NCBI RefSeq assembly: GCF_051622035.1
Contig: NC_135359.1
Location: 18,995,501 to 19,059,500 of the forward strand
DNA from: Arctopsyche grandis
Taxonomy: Eukaryota; Arthropoda; Insecta; Trichoptera; Hydropsychidae
Reading direction: 5' to 3'
DNA length: 64,000 nucleotides
The notes beneath the pieces are model-generated. The model did no database searches. It was not told where the DNA came from and saw nothing but the letters and a program-made list of their open reading frames with translations. A program made the translations under genes and the position numbers. Below, in pieces: positions 11,763 through 25,330 of this stretch (position 1 is its first letter; each line of letters begins with the position of its first letter).

Positions 11763-13325
11763 TTTTGATTTAACATTATCTTTTTCTACTAACAATTATG
11801 TCCGGTTGAATCGTTTATATTTTCGATGATTTTTCCGTGTCAAATTTATTATACATATATATTTATAATTGTATATATGATAATGGATTAAATATCACAT
11901 ATAAATGTACGTGAGTATGTATATATGTATACACACGTTCATTTTGAGCTCTTCCTGTGATTATCAGTTCTCGGAATGCAGTCAAAACATGGCGACGTTG
12001 CGTTGTCGATCCGACTCCCTTTGTCAAATCGCAAAACCGCAAATCGGTCCAAAATTTCGAGGAATTGTAAAACCGCAATTTACAAGGCGACCCCAGTCCA
12101 TCGATTCGACTATTATCTCAGTGAAACGCCTGTGTATGTACATCGTGCCAGACTGTTTGACCCACACCCACGCGAAAATTTCAAATATGTACAATCTGCG
12201 GTTTTTGTGAAATATTGCATCCGATCAACGAAAACGTGAAATAAAATCTAGACTTACTATAGACACTTTTTTGAATTCAACCACATTGGACTATGAACTG
12301 AATAGTTCATAGTCTATGTCTGTAGATATTAATTGAAATTAACACATTATATAATGTTACCTAAGATACTAAAGGGAATATATATTTTCGAATAAGAAAA
12401 AGAGGTCTGATAGCAGTCGTTATATTATAATTGCTTCCAAGGAAACGGCTACCTATTTCATGATCGAAACCATTTCGCAGACCTCCCCTCGAACATATAA
12501 ATACGAGTGAAGACAAAAGGACGCATCGCCACTAAATAACGTTTTTATAGTACCTTTATCTCATAAATATTGCTCGGGAAACGCGTAAACTTATATTATT
12601 ATGGGGATATGAGAGAAAATTGTTTATGGATTGCGAGAGAGATGAAAGCGGAAGCGCGCGTGTTGCAAGGGTCATCGTGAAGACTTTTCATATATAATAA
12701 TTCAATTGTAAACTTACTGAGCATAGAAATAAAAAAAATAAAAAAATTGAATCGGCAAATAAAAATAAAAACATCTGAATATAGAAAATATAAAATAATT
12801 GAATATAAATATTTTCAACGTTTCAAAATTGATGAGACTTGAGATATATACATATAACTAATTAGCATATAATAAATCAAAGATCAGATCAACTACACAT
12901 TTAATAATTTACGAAATACATATTTTATACAAAGATGTAAAAAATACAAAATTATATATTTTTCAAATAAAAATAAAAATAATGTTCAATTTTTAAATTT
13001 CAAAATAAAATAAATTTTTAGTCACACAACGTCATAGACTTTCCATGGGTATAGGCAAGGGTGGCATATTTTAATGGGCAGAAAACTGAAGAAAAAAATA
13101 TCAAAAATAATTGTAATTGTAGATAGCGTTTATATTTTCACAAGCTTTTTATTATATTATAAATAGCTTGTTTTATTATATTATAAACGCCAACCTAATT
13201 GAGTTCATCCTATTTACTTTCATTCTAACATATTCGGTCATGTTGAAGAATGTAAATAATATATTCATATGTTTTATGTATTCCAATATATATTTTTTTA
13301 TATCTATATTTCCTCAAAGAAGTGT
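11763..13325. other. intergenic DNA
   Basis: No gene seen. A GC-richer patch at 11940-12240 carries short overlapping open frames without family resemblance. At 12284-12309 there is an 11-bp perfect hairpin (GACTATGAACT). From 12.7 to 13.05 kb the plus strand is A-rich. Confidence 0.5.
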
Positions 13326-13535
13326 GAAATGCTGTATATCGAGGATATATAGGAAACAGAATACGTTACATGGATGAGAAGTTTGAAAATAGTAGTTGTG
13401 GAAAGAGTGAAAAGATTGAAAAGGCAATGGGCGGGTCACGTTGCTACAAGAATGGAAGAAATATGGATGAAAGAAGTGCTCAAATGGTACCTGAGAGATT
13501 GTAAAAAGGTGTAGGATGAGATAGATGAGAAAATC
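13326..13535 (+). mobile_element. RTE-type relic, internally deleted
   Basis: Matches the region of the intact element around 10375-10625 (LGITRKDRKR to GRWVNEI). It includes the recognisable 'caatgggcgggtcacg' stretch but has frame breaks and a deletion before the final 'gagatagatgaga'. It lacks the 3' tail. Confidence 0.85.
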
Positions 13536-13685
13536 CAACTTACTACATATTTTATTTTATTTTATTTCACAATCTTTATCTCCCTCTCTGCATCCCGTCG
13601 TGATCTCTCTTAACCTAACTCATAATATTCATAAAAAATATATTATAAATAATGAAATGAATTTATAAAGGTGGGGAATAACTAG

Positions 13686-14030
13686 TATATCATCATCATC
13701 ATTATCATCTACAGCCATTCACCATCCACTGCTGGATGACGGCCTCCACAACGCGCTTCCATTCATCTCTGTTTTGAACAGCTCTCATACATCTCATTCC
13801 ATACATTTTCCTAATTTCATCCATCCATATTCCTTGTGGCTTTCTTTGCATCCTTTTACATTATTTTAGGTACCGTTCGAACGCTTATTTCATCTATTCT
13901 TCTAGCTATGTGACTCGCTCATTGCCATTTCAGTCTCTTCACTCTATCAAATTTGTCAACTTCTCATTTCATACTTTTAACCCACGTATTCCATTTCCTA
14001 TATCTCCTCGTAATGCCGAGCATATATGTA
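13686..14030 (-). mobile_element. RTE-type 3'-end relic
   Basis: Reverse complement of the last ~345 bp of the RTE family, with its (ATG)n tail at 13688-13707 and the 'cagtggatgg' end. It is degenerate throughout. It lies 150 bp from the oppositely oriented relic at 13326-13535, so the two form an inverted pair of independent insertions. Confidence 0.88.
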
Positions 14031-15247
14031 TTTACATTGTATTATAAATATTTTTTTCCGTTTGTAACCGATTTATATTGTTTAAGATTCAAAAATTGTA
14101 CTGGATTTAACATGGAAGAGTATGTCTGTGCGGATTTATTATAATTAAATTCGTATTCGTTCTTCTTGAAAATTGATTCACATACTCTTTTATTCTTTGA
14201 AAATAAAAATACAACACCAACAAGTGCATAATAAAAGCTGAATAGAAAACGGAAGAAAAGCTGCATCGTTCTCTGATGGAAAAATATAGCAATATATGCA
14301 ATGCGACACGTGTTGTATGCACAGGGTGGTTCTTACACCCCCTCATATGGGGTTGTCCATCCACTCTTCGAGGTTTGACAACTTTATGTCCTCCAGTCGG
14401 CCCCGTTATTATCGCTCGTCGCTCGTAAAAATATATGACCCCCAGCTTCCGTGATCATTGGCGATCGCCCATTGTGCCCCATGCCATGCACATCCACCGA
14501 TACCGTCTAAATCGAAATGTTTATTGTGGTCGGCCACGTATCGAATCGACTCCGGTGCATAGAAGTATAATAAATATAATACGAGATACCTCTGTCCGTG
14601 CACTTCACCGAAAATAACGTTTTGGTGAATGCGTCACTTTAGCGATGTGTCCAATTTTCGTCTAATGGAAAATAGCTTCCGGTAGGCGAAGAATTTTTAG
14701 AAAGTTCGTGGCATTAATCGATATTCCCCTAATGGTCGGGTTTACGATCGGTTTTCTCGGTTTTACTGTCGCATCGGGTCATTTAACGCGACGCGTAATG
14801 CAATACTCGAGATAAATGTACTTGCACTCACCGAGCCTGTGCACTTGCACTATTCGGCCTATTGTTTTGGGTTTGTGTGGAAACTTTCACTTTGTCGAAT
14901 AAAAATTAACGATGGTGTCGATGGAAAACAATGGATGATTTTCCGCGTCAATTGTGAAACGTTTCAAACTTTTCAGTGTGTATGTATGTATGTAATCTGA
15001 TGAGTGCATTATGAATATGTTTATGTGACATTATATTATATTTATTAAAAGTTCCAATGAGGAAAATGTTAAGATTTTAAGCATGAAGCATCCTCAATTA
15101 TATTCTACTTAATTTTGGTTTAATAAGTACCAAATCTTACGAAACATTTGCCTGCAAAGTTGAAAGTAAAACTGAAGCTTTCCTCATTTCTTTTGAAAAT
15201 GTTGACTATATGTGTATATTTAAAATGTTCTATAGTTTATTTTGCAT
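14031..15247. other. intergenic DNA with a GC-richer island
   Basis: 14320-14850 is GC-richer than its surroundings and holds no plausible gene. It contains TTTATTGTGG-type (homeodomain-like) and CGATCG-type motifs and could be a regulatory element. That is inference from composition only. Confidence 0.35.
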
Positions 15248-15481
15248 TAGTTCACAGGCTCCCATCCTTTTTCAGGTGGCGACCTCTTTTTTTACTAGCC
15301 TCTTCTTATTTCACTTTCGATTTTTTCGCCTGACGAAATTTTTATAAAAGCGACCTGCGACCTGAACACATTTGAAAAATAGATTTTTCATGTCTAAAAT
15401 ATTTATACAAAAAATGTCACTATTTTTTGGTTTGTTGATTTACAATCCTTGGCAATCTATAGGCTGGGAACCCGTGCTCTA
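15248..15481. mobile_element. hAT-like MITE
   Basis: The left end TAGTTCACAGGCTCCCATCC and the reverse complement of the right end, TAGAGCACGGGTTCCCAGCC, agree at 15 of 20 positions. Both fit the hAT TIR pattern (YAGNG...GGTTCCCA), followed on the left by the familiar CTTTTTCAGGTGGCGACC. No transposase is encoded. An intact 8-bp target duplication is not visible. An internal ~50-bp segment (15296-15345) recurs inverted at 55643-55702 and 56243-56302. Confidence 0.7.
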
Positions 15482-15853
15482 GTTAATTGTTTATTTTTAA
15501 CATCGTTTATGAAAATAATAAAAATATCTATAATTTTCTTCTTCTGTTCTTCTACTTTGCATTACCTATCCTTTATAACATTTCCCAGGACTCAAAACGG
15601 GACGCTCCATTAACATTTTCAAGACACTATAATAAGTTTCAGAACGTACAATTCTTGTGTAGAAGGACAATAGAAATAAGATTAAAAACGTAAAAGAACG
15701 TACTGTAAGCGCACAGATTTTTTTTTCTGAAATGAGTATAATTAACAAATAAAATGACTGCTAATTTTCCAAAAAGATATTGTCGGTTTCTTTTAATTGA
15801 ATAAATTATTTGCACCCGAAAATTTTTGATTTCATTAATTTTAATTTCTTCTT

Positions 15854-16160
15854 TTGTTCAGTAATATAATTTTTAAAAGAACGTACTGTACTTCTTTAAA
15901 AGAAAATGAAACAAGTCTTCCCAACAATGTAGTAAATTCAGACAACCTTAATATTTTTAAAAACAAACTAAATGTCTATCTTAAATTTAAAGGATTTTTG
16001 TTATTTCTTTTTTTTCCAATAATTCTTCTATTCTTTATCTTCACTTTCCTTTAATTATTTTATTTTTATTTTTCTTTTATTTTGTATTTTTTTCATGTTT
16101 ACTTATTACTGTTCTTTGCCACCTTCCCCATGTATTTTAAATAAATAATAAAAAAATAAA
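15854..16160 (+). pseudogene. 3' end of a CR1/Jockey-type retrotransposon, relic
   Basis: The reading frame SLPNNVVNSDNLNIFKNKL is the typical extreme C-terminus of CR1/Jockey-group reverse transcriptases (LP..VV....L..FK..L). It is followed by a T-rich 3' UTR and an AAATAAATAAT-type tail at 16137-16160. The stretch just upstream (15630-15853) also has RT-like fragments in broken frames, so the relic may start earlier. It is not closely similar to the element at 26-31 kb. Confidence 0.7.
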
Positions 16161-18884
16161 TATAATATAATGTTGTATGTTACAATTATTTAAAAATAAT
16201 TATGATAAAAAATGGAACAAAGCGATTTTTTTCATAAAAAAAATCTTTTGCGCATCAGTGGACGCACAAAACGGGTCAAATCAAAAATTTTACGAAAACG
16301 ACAAAACGAACGATTTATACTGCAAATGGAACTTTTATGCTTCTTAACTTAGCCAGACATACACACAAATATCCAAATTAAGTGAATATTTAATCGCAAT
16401 AAATGTACATATGTACATGCAAATATAAAAACAGAAGAGATACATTTTATTTGCATACACAAGTATGTCGATTCCAAAAAATATATATTATAATCATCAA
16501 AGTGCATAAGAATTCAACAGTTTGTGCTGTGTATGTACACTGACAAAAACACTCATACATGAAGGTGCACACATACACATGCTCATTTGTATAAGGACGG
16601 CTGGGCGAGTCGCGGGAATGCGTCGATGAAAACATAATCATGCTCATTTGTACGCGGACGACTGGGCGAGCGTGTGGGGATGGATTGAGTGAGTGATACG
16701 CGAGAGCGATGCAAATTGCAAGTGCAAGCTGAAACCGCTAGCGACAATAGCCTCGGATGTGTTTCATGTATCAAACCTCCTCCCCCTCATCTTGAAATAT
16801 TAACGACACAACAGTACTAAATGATAGTCAAAAACAAATGTAAAAAATAATAATATATACAACAATAAACACGTACATGTTTTTTATTACTTAAATGTGT
16901 TGTAATTATAATAGTAATTACAGAAATGCCTACTTAAAACATTCGCTAAATATTTAAATATTTAAATTTGAATAGCTCGTAAAATTATATAGTAACCTTA
17001 AGCAGAATTGACGCTATGGTAAATTTTTCTTTTGATTTTCCTCGTTCCGCCTCTTCGGCTTATTCGCCAATCAGATCGTATTTACTCAACTTGGCTATGT
17101 TTAAAATTAAAAATCAGCAATGTGCGATTTTATTGCGTATAATTTGCCCGCCAAAAATGGCAATAATGACCGCTCGAAAACTTCTCGGAAAAATAATTCA
17201 CCGTAACCGGATTTCACTCGACACATTTGAGCGTATTTAATGCGTACATAAAATTAAGAGGCTTAAAAATAAGATAAAATTTAATTACTATTTACACACC
17301 TTTTATTTACGAAGCCATGACATAAAATCGATTCGACGTCGTTTCGCTGACATAAATCTCATCCCATGACGTTGTACAGATAAGCTAAAAATGAAAAAAA
17401 AAATCTTGAGTAATTGATGATTTCAATTTATATATAAAAAAAATAATCGTAAGGGGTTACAATGGTGGCGTTTAATTGTGTACTATAAAAATGATATCAA
17501 TCATTCCTAACGTTTATAAATCCACATGTCGTGACAAAAAATAGTCGTAGTAAAGATTCGAAACAAATTGCTGGGAAAATCGTCGGCTGGACATTTTCCT
17601 ACTAAGCGAGGAAAAACAGTCATGAAAAAATCGATCGAGTTTTTCTTTCGCATTCCAAGTACGGAGCTTCAATATGGAACTGCTGTATTTATCAATTTAA
17701 TTTTTTTTATATATGTATATAAAAAAATAAAGCTGATGTTTTTTATCTTACATTTTTTCAATAGAGATAATAAAAGAGTTGATATAGCATTTTATTTATA
17801 CAATAATGAAAACATATATTCATTTAATTAATTCGACTGTTACAATTTCATCGAGTGTTCCGTTTATGGGATGACTTAATGCTAGAAGCTTTCGTGTCAA
17901 ACTCGTGACTCACTATTTAAAGTAAAACCTTTTCTTTGTCTTTGATACGATCATATGAGCATTTTCTCATACATAGTCATATTTTTCCTGGTAATTTTTA
18001 ATAATTAACACACGCGACTGTAATGGGTCGTGCCCAAAACTTAAAACTATTCAACCCCTTTCAAATCCGACACGTTTAAAAAGCAATCAAAAAAACAAGT
18101 ACACCAATTTAAACAACACATGTCACCTGTTTGATTTATCGTCCGCCGACAGACACATCGTTCAGGGATGATGTTTAAATTTTTAAATAGCCTGTTTATT
18201 TTCCGACATTAGACTAGCCCCTTTGTACCCCTCTTTTATTTTTACTTTTTAAAAAATTCCACACTTTCGTTCTAGTGAAATTTCCATCGTCAATTATTCA
18301 CACCGGATCCGTTTTGTTGTGACTTTATACGGCGACAATGAAACTTCCGAGAAGTTCAATCGACAAAAGGGACATGTGAGACTACCTTGTAGTTTGTCAC
18401 ACTTTTTATACGATTCCAACATAATCTATTGTGTTCTATCTGTAATGCTCGAGCCTTTTCACGGAAATTGGTCTTTCAATATGCGTCGTTAGCGTGGACA
18501 TCCAATAATGGGTATCAAATTACCATAAAAGGATATTGATTCAAACCGAAAATTAATACATTGTATCCTCGCATTCCAACAGAATGTCTATTTAGAAATA
18601 AATGAATCATAAACATTTTTTCGGAACGTATTGAATGATTAATCGGATGTTGTATTATGCTTCAGCTTCCATTGAAACTTATCAATCGGATGTTTTAAAA
18701 TATGTACATATGTATGTTGATTTCATTATCTTTCATTGTTTTCTCCTTTGATATAAATCCATATTTAAATCCAATAATCGAGATTGTAGTACAATGTACA
18801 TATATGTAAATAAAAACATTCAAATATAATTTGGACATATCTATGTAACGCATAAAGTAAATATTCGATCAATTTTAATTGCCA
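16161..18884. other. intergenic DNA, nothing recognised
   Basis: No exon, RNA gene or repeat with defined ends was recognised. There are small open frames at 16.5-16.8, 17.0-17.2 and 17.6-17.8 kb. They have no splice context or family features. 18.0-18.5 kb is slightly GC-richer. Confidence 0.5.
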
Positions 18885-19505
18885 ATGATAACGTATAGAT
18901 GTGAAACTTGGACATTGACCGCCAAGATGCTACACAAAGTCCAATGCACTTAAAGAAGTATATAACGCTGTATGCTTGGCATAGCGAGGAGAGATTGGAA
19001 ACGAATACGTTAGTGAGAAGTATGACAAAGGTAGTGGATATACATAGTAGAGAGAGTGAAGAGATTGAAATGGCAAGCGGCGGGTCACGTAGCTAAAATA
19101 ATGGACGAAAGGTGGACAATGTAAAAGGGTGAAAGGAAGGCCGCAAGGAAGATGGGTGGATGAATTAAAAAAATTGTGTGAGATGAGATGGCTTAGAGCG
19201 AAAATACACTGAATCTTACACAATGCACGTCCTCGTGGTTTCACTAGGAAGGGCGTTCCTTCAGGTAATTCTTAATTCGTCCGATCTTATTATTTCGACA
19301 AGTTTCTCCTACATTTCTTCAAATACGATTTTTGCCTAGCATATATGAGGCGTGCTAGCGTTTTTACTTTATTTTATATGTGAAAAACTAAATATGTAAA
19401 AATAAAAAGCACGTTCCGCGTTCTTGATACACAAAACGGATATGAATGGAAGCGTATTGGAGAGGCCTTCATCCAGCAGTGGATGGTGAGTGACTGTAGA
19501 TGACG
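18885..19505 (+). mobile_element. RTE-type 3'-end relic split by a 223-bp insertion
   Basis: 18885-19203 matches the C-terminal coding part of the RTE family (from the YGCETWTL region). 19433-19505 continues at the point where the first part stops and runs to the 'cagtggatgg' end and a GATGACGA tail. The interruption (19210-19432) is annotated separately. Many frame breaks. Confidence 0.85.
19210..19432. mobile_element. unclassified insertion inside an RTE relic
   Basis: About 223 bp absent from every other copy of the RTE family here. It is flanked by ATACAC on both sides (19204-19209 and 19427-19432), a possible 6-bp target duplication. It has a polyadenylation-like A-rich part near its right end but no open frame or clear inverted termini. 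The class is unknown. Confidence 0.5.
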
Positions 19506-20734
19506 ATTACTAAAACATTCACAACATATCAAAGTGCATTTTTATTCTATTTTTATAATTCTATGAATTATTAACTATTGAAAATCATCGCCCTTATATT
19601 AACAGATAATTCAGATCCATTTAAAACAAAAAAAAATGCACTCAAATCATTACAAAGCAGTTTACCAATTTATCGCACGCATAATTTTGTGAGAAGAATG
19701 ACTGACATATGTAAATTACATGACAGTGGAAAAGGTTAAGCTAAATTTTTAAATACAAATAGGTTTTTTTCTGTGAGTGACTGTTTCAAGTCGAAAATTC
19801 TTAAACTTTCAGTTTTGTATACTCATTTTTTTAAGTGCGATCTATTGGCAATGAAAGTTTTTCTTCTTATTATTATATATCAAAGTCAAAAATGAAATTG
19901 ATATTTTGCACAAGTTTGAACTAAGTTATTTTCCTTCATGCATACAAATATGTACATATATTCGAATCACACACCCAACCAAATCATCGATCTTTTACTA
20001 ACACTACTACTAAAGGCCCCTACTCGACTATTTATGTGTGTATGTACTTACTAACGCTATACGTACGTTATAACTCACCGGTATATTTCAACACATTGTT
20101 CGCGATGCACAATGTAACTAATTTTAATTTTTTTCGCATTTATGTATAGATATACGTTTCCAGGAGGACGTGTGTATTTTATTTGAGCAGAGCCAGTGGG
20201 AGGGTACGGGTACGGTTAATAACATGGACAGCCGAGATCGTCCATTACCCATTGTGCTTGGGTCGGCAACACGAGGAGCCAGGGTTGCTGAAGTGGAGTC
20301 GACCGCGGAATATGTGTCGTCGGCTTTTTCAAAACAGCATCTCAGAACGAGCGAATCTTGATTGAAAAAAACTGCTTTGATAGCCGTCGAAGAATAAAAG
20401 CACGACGGTCATAAACCCAAACTTAATACGTAGGCGATCCGCCAGACGGTCATTTAAGGACACATCCTTTTTCGTCCACACGTTTATTTATTATTCACGA
20501 AATCGTTAAATATACCTATGTACCGTCGGATAAGTATCGGCGACGCTCATGAATGAAATTTTATAATTCTTGAAATTCTATTGACAACATATGATTACTA
20601 TTTCAGATAATCAAACAGAATGAGTACAAATTACCGATAACTTTCATATCTGTACCTCGTCGATATATCTAACCTTGTCAATCAATCATAATATGTAAAC
20701 ACTGAACTGGATTGAGTGAAATAAGAGTATGACT
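19506..20734. other. intergenic DNA with a GC-richer island
   Basis: 20160-20480 is GC-rich for this window and carries two short overlapping open frames of about 60 codons. Neither has an identifiable domain or a good splice context. It may be a regulatory island rather than an exon. Confidence 0.4.
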
Positions 20735-20910
20735 ATTGCTACTAAGGTATTTTTACAAGCCTCATTTTTAAATTGTAATATCTTTAATATTTCCTATTTA
20801 TTATAAATGGTCTAAAAAGTGAGAAAAGGCTAAAAAAACGCGTGATAAACGTCAGGGAGAAGTTCGAGGTAGTATTTTCAAACGTGTCTAATACGATCTT
20901 TTTCACCATC

Positions 20911-21047
20911 GTAATGGCGGATGACACTTCCACTTACTATATTGATTACCAAACCGAACAAAATGGCAAAGTATGAAAACGATTGGAAAAGAGCCAAATT
21001 TTTTACTGAATTGTAATCGTAAGGCAAGGTAAGAAGAGGTAAGTAAA
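20911..21047 (+). repeat. dispersed repeat B, second copy
   Basis: Closely matches 10812-10944, from GTAATGGCGGATGA through AAATGGCAAAGTATGAAAAC to AAGAAGAGGTAAGT. Sequence to its left (ACGATCTTTTTCACCATCG) is also shared with the minus-strand copy near 54.8 kb, so the full repeat is longer than the part nested in the MITE. Confidence 0.75.
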
Positions 21048-21274
21048 AAAAATACCCATCATACAAGGTACATCATGTAAAATTTCAAATTAAATTATCT
21101 TCGCCGAATTTTCGTTAATTATATGTATGTACTGCCGCAACTATTACATACATACATATATCATCATATTCCTGAGTTAAAGCGATGATCATAAGATAAG
21201 GTAATGAGAAAAGTGCCAATAACCATACTATGTAGTAGTAATTAATGTATCGATTTTACGTACGTATGTATGTT

Positions 21275-21470
21275 TGAAACGACAACGGTTGGGTCATGTA
21301 ACTAGAAGAACGGACGAAAGAAGTGCTCAAACGGTACCCGAGAGAATGTAAAAGGGTGCAAAGAAAGCCACAGGGGAGATAGGTGGATGAAATTATAAAA
21401 AATATGAGGTGGAGAATGGAGAACCTTTTCATCTAGCAGTGGATGGTGAATGGCTGTAAATTATGGTACA
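21275..21470 (+). mobile_element. RTE-type relic
   Basis: Matches the GHVARRMDE-to-end region of the family, with a deletion of the segment between the NEI and EAFIQQW codons. It ends in 'agcagtggatggtgaatggctgtaa' followed by a degenerate tail. Confidence 0.85.
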
Positions 21471-24400
21471 TAATATGTATCATCATTTACAACTGATGCT
21501 GCATGTCTTGGCAGCATTGCACAAGTAAAGGTGTGCGATAAAAACAGATACATTTCCACAGAACGCCACTGAATTACGTACATCTATGTAAGTGTATTAA
21601 CTTATTTTATTAAAAAAATACTTATGTATATATTTGTATTTCAGTCATTTAATCTTAAGATAATAAGATAGAAAATACATATATGCATACCAACAATATG
21701 TTATGGTATCAAGTGTAAAGCAACAATACTTACACACCTTAATTAAAATAGTTTTCTGATTCGCTGACAATCAAAGAACAGGTAGACGATCAAAATATCA
21801 AATCGCATCTTACATACAGTATTTACACATTTCCACATACGGTTGAGCGCCCCTGTAGGCGTACACGAGTGAGCGGTTATTGAACACCTGGGCGCAGGTA
21901 AGTGCCGCTTCTTTGTTATATGGCAGCGAGATGCGTAACACCAGTAACCATCAGCCTCTTACTAATACATTCGGAGCCGGTTCGTCGAGACATTATGCCC
22001 CGCAGCCAACCTGGCCAAGTATAGTACGCACAGCATACCGTGGCGTGCAGCAAATTCGCGAATTGGATCAAAAACATACGTTGAATTAAAATTCAACATC
22101 GACTTTTTCGACAAATAGAAAAAATCATAATATCTGGTAGTCTAATGTTCTAAACAAATATTGGTATTAAAATTCAATCAAATTATATGGCAATTTCCGT
22201 ATTTTCAAACATTCAGTTGTTTAATCGAAAATAATTGAAGATAAATTTTTGAGATCATTTCCTATTATGCTCGTGTATGCGTTATCATTAAAATAAGATA
22301 ATACTATAAATAAGTTCTAGCACAACAATTTTTTTTCAATCGGAAAATTTTCACTAGATCATTAGCTATAAGAATAGACCTAAGATGTATTGTGAACACA
22401 GTTTATGCACAATAAAAAGCATTTAAAAATCAAATATAATTTTAAATCAACAACTTGAAGAATCTCTACCTATATATTATATAAACATAATTTACCAAAC
22501 TACTATGTGCTTCAGAACATTGAGGTACAAGAGTATTTAATTAAAAATAAAAATAATGTATTATAAACATTTATAAAAAAGTTTTTGAGCTTCTTATCTA
22601 ATTATGTTATATATTAAACTTACATAAAAGAAAATAATGTTATTAAAACTTAAAAGGAAAATAGTGTGTCAAATAGATAAAGATCATTGGCTATTAAAAT
22701 GGCCTTTAAAATAGATGTGTTGTATAACAAAAAAAGATTTAAAAATCAAAATCGACAAATTTTCATTATCGTAGCAATGTAGCAACTTTTTAATCTCAAA
22801 AGTTTCCTAAAATAGAACATTTTTTTTTATCGTGTATAGTCTGGAATTTTTGGGAGTGCTAATTTGAAATTATGCAAATGTTTGCATCATATTTTCTGTT
22901 GCATTGAAATTTCCAAGGTGTAAAATTACTATTTTGATCATTTCAGACAATAGGTAATTTTTTTCCCAAAAATAGGATTTTTGACTTGAAAATACTATTT
23001 CTTACAAAATACATGATTTTTTTTCTGCAAAATGTTATTATCTATATGTACATATATTGAAAATATGATTCAATTCCAATAATATGAATTTTCTGCTAAC
23101 ATATTTTAAAAATATTATACAAATCGAAAATATTTCGATTTGAAGATTTTCTTCTTCGAATGTGAAGCATCAGTCGTATGTATGATCACCTATATATCAT
23201 CAGATCCTCGATCGCCACGAGATCTGGCATGGGCTCTACCTCGCGGAAAACTCACACATACAGACTCGCCAATTCAAAGCCGTTCGTTCGCCGAGGTATA
23301 CGTATAACAACAACGAAAAAAGAAAAAAGATATAAATATATATAACCGACAAATCGAAAACACCTTTTTCGACCCATCAAACTGCGATCGGACGAGTCGC
23401 CGGTCAAATAATAATAATATAACCTGTTGTTGCCATTAACCGTAGTCACGTATATAAATCTACATATAATATCAAACAGTCGATGTCTGCGAACACATAT
23501 ATATCTGGGATACGATTTATAAGATTATCAAAATCAAGGTCTACACTTAATTTATTCTTATATGTATACCTATGTACTTCATATATAGTTGTACTTGTAT
23601 CTGATATCAGTTGTGTATGTAATTAAATCATAAATAATACACGGCGATAATAGTGTACTTCCTTCAAATATACCCAGGTACAACGTATGTAAGTGCACTG
23701 TTGTGAAATTATTGCATCATATACATATGTATGTAATATCCATATTATTACATATGTATATAATCGTTTCGGATTGTCAGGATATGTGCTGTTTATAACT
23801 TTTTAACATTTTTCATTTGAATAATCAATTGGGATGCACATACATATGTACCTACATTATAAAAAAATACATGATATGAGAAAGTTGATTGCAGTTTGTT
23901 TGGTCAATTAAAAATTATACTATAATTTCGAGAAAATTAATTTAGTATAAAGTTTTTAATATACTTATGTATACAGAGTGAAGCACTTAATAAAATTTAA
24001 AATTTTATAATATTGTTTTCATTTTCCATATTCAATTGTTTATTTATTTTAAATAAAAAATCAATCAGTTGTATCAGAACTATCGAAGTGAAAAGTCAAT
24101 ACATTAGTTTTCATTATTTAAATATTAAAAATAAGTATTAAAATCAAAATTTTGTGCAGATATTTAAACTGTTTACGAATCTGTAACGTAAACTTTACAA
24201 TACAACCTGATACTAACATCGCTTACGTGATATTTGTGATAAGCGTTTTGATACTGCGGTTTCGTTATAAAACAGCTGACAATACAGGAAAGTTAATGAA
24301 CCTCTATTTACAAGTGAGCTATTTATAAATTTTATCTATTTTATAACTGTTCGGTGTGTGAGTTGACATTGAACAGCAAAATTTGATTCGTATCGCATGT

Positions 24401-24977
24401 TTATCTATGACTCGTATCGAAAATCAATTCGTACAGTAAATGGATGGCCTCCACGATTTATTATTGATTTAGTTCACTGTAGGAGTCCGACATGTCGGGA
24501 ATAAATGGGATAAAATGGTTTCGGTTGCACGTGTGCATCCACAGTTAAAAGTCTCATGCCGTTATAAGCCGGTCGCATCGACGAAATGCACGTCAGTTCT
24601 GTAACATAATAATGTATTATAATTTATAATACATATGTAGACCTATCGTAAGCTTTGTTTGCAAGTGTAAAATAGTTTCCGAAGTCGATCTTATACTCTT
24701 ATCTTATCTCGAATAACAAACAGCATAAAAGATTCTTCGCACACATGTGTGTAGCAGACTTTTGGTAAATATGTTTGGAAAGTATCGACCGGTCAATGTC
24801 ATCGATCAATTCTTTTGTACCGATTTTAGGACTTTTCGAAGTGGGTCGTCTTCTGAAAGATTTGTTTGATGAGTGTTATATGTCTGTGACTAAAAACTTC
24901 CAATAGGATATTATTCAGAAAATACAGATATATGTATATGTACATATGTCGTCAAATTGAAAGTTTTGTAACCTGTT
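21471..24977. other. intergenic DNA
   Basis: No gene recognised. 21840-22090 is a GC-richer island containing GCAG/GTAAGTG at about 21894-21902, a good-looking splice donor that could belong to a noncoding exon. 22246-22390 and 22566-22722 are diverged copies of dispersed repeat A. 23150-23450 is another GC-richer island. 24.0-24.9 kb is plain AT-rich sequence. Confidence 0.45.
22566..22722 (+). repeat. dispersed repeat A, diverged copy
   Basis: Shares the ordered blocks 'ATTTATAAAAAAGTTTTTGAGCTTC', an ATTATG-type block, and 'GGCTATTAAAATGG...AGATGT' with the closer copies at 44.06, 53.3 and 55.9 kb. It is strongly diverged. A still weaker copy lies at 22246-22390. Confidence 0.5.
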
Positions 24978-25330
24978 CATATGATCATCATCGCCATTTA
25001 CAGCCATTCGCCATCCACTGCTTGATGAAAGTCTCTCCAACAGGTTTCTATTCCTTTCTGTTTTGAGCAAATCTCATCGCACAGATTTTTCTAATTTCAT
25101 ACACCCATCTCCCCTTTGGCTTTTCTTGCATTATTTTACTCTTTCTCGATTACAATTCGAACACTTCTTTCGTTCGTCTATCGTCCGTTCTTCTAACTAC
25201 TGCCTGCCATATTTTCACTCTCTTCACTATATCTAACACCTTTCCATACTTCTTTGAGTGCATTGGATTTTTTGCAGTATTTTGGCGTTCATTGCTTAAA
25301 TTTCGCATCAATACGTCATCACTGACGTGA
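24978..25330 (-). mobile_element. RTE-type 3'-end relic
   Basis: Reverse complement of the last ~350 bp of the RTE family. The tail and 'cagccattcgccatccactg' lie at the left, and the YGC-encoding part (GTGATGACGTAT on the minus strand) at 25310-25322. Degenerate. Confidence 0.9.

Noticed and set aside
17154..17240. Second IAP-binding-motif start (ATGGCAATAATGACC)
   Set aside because: Reads M-AIMT: no aromatic or Ile at position 4, and no tail anchor; not an RHG protein.
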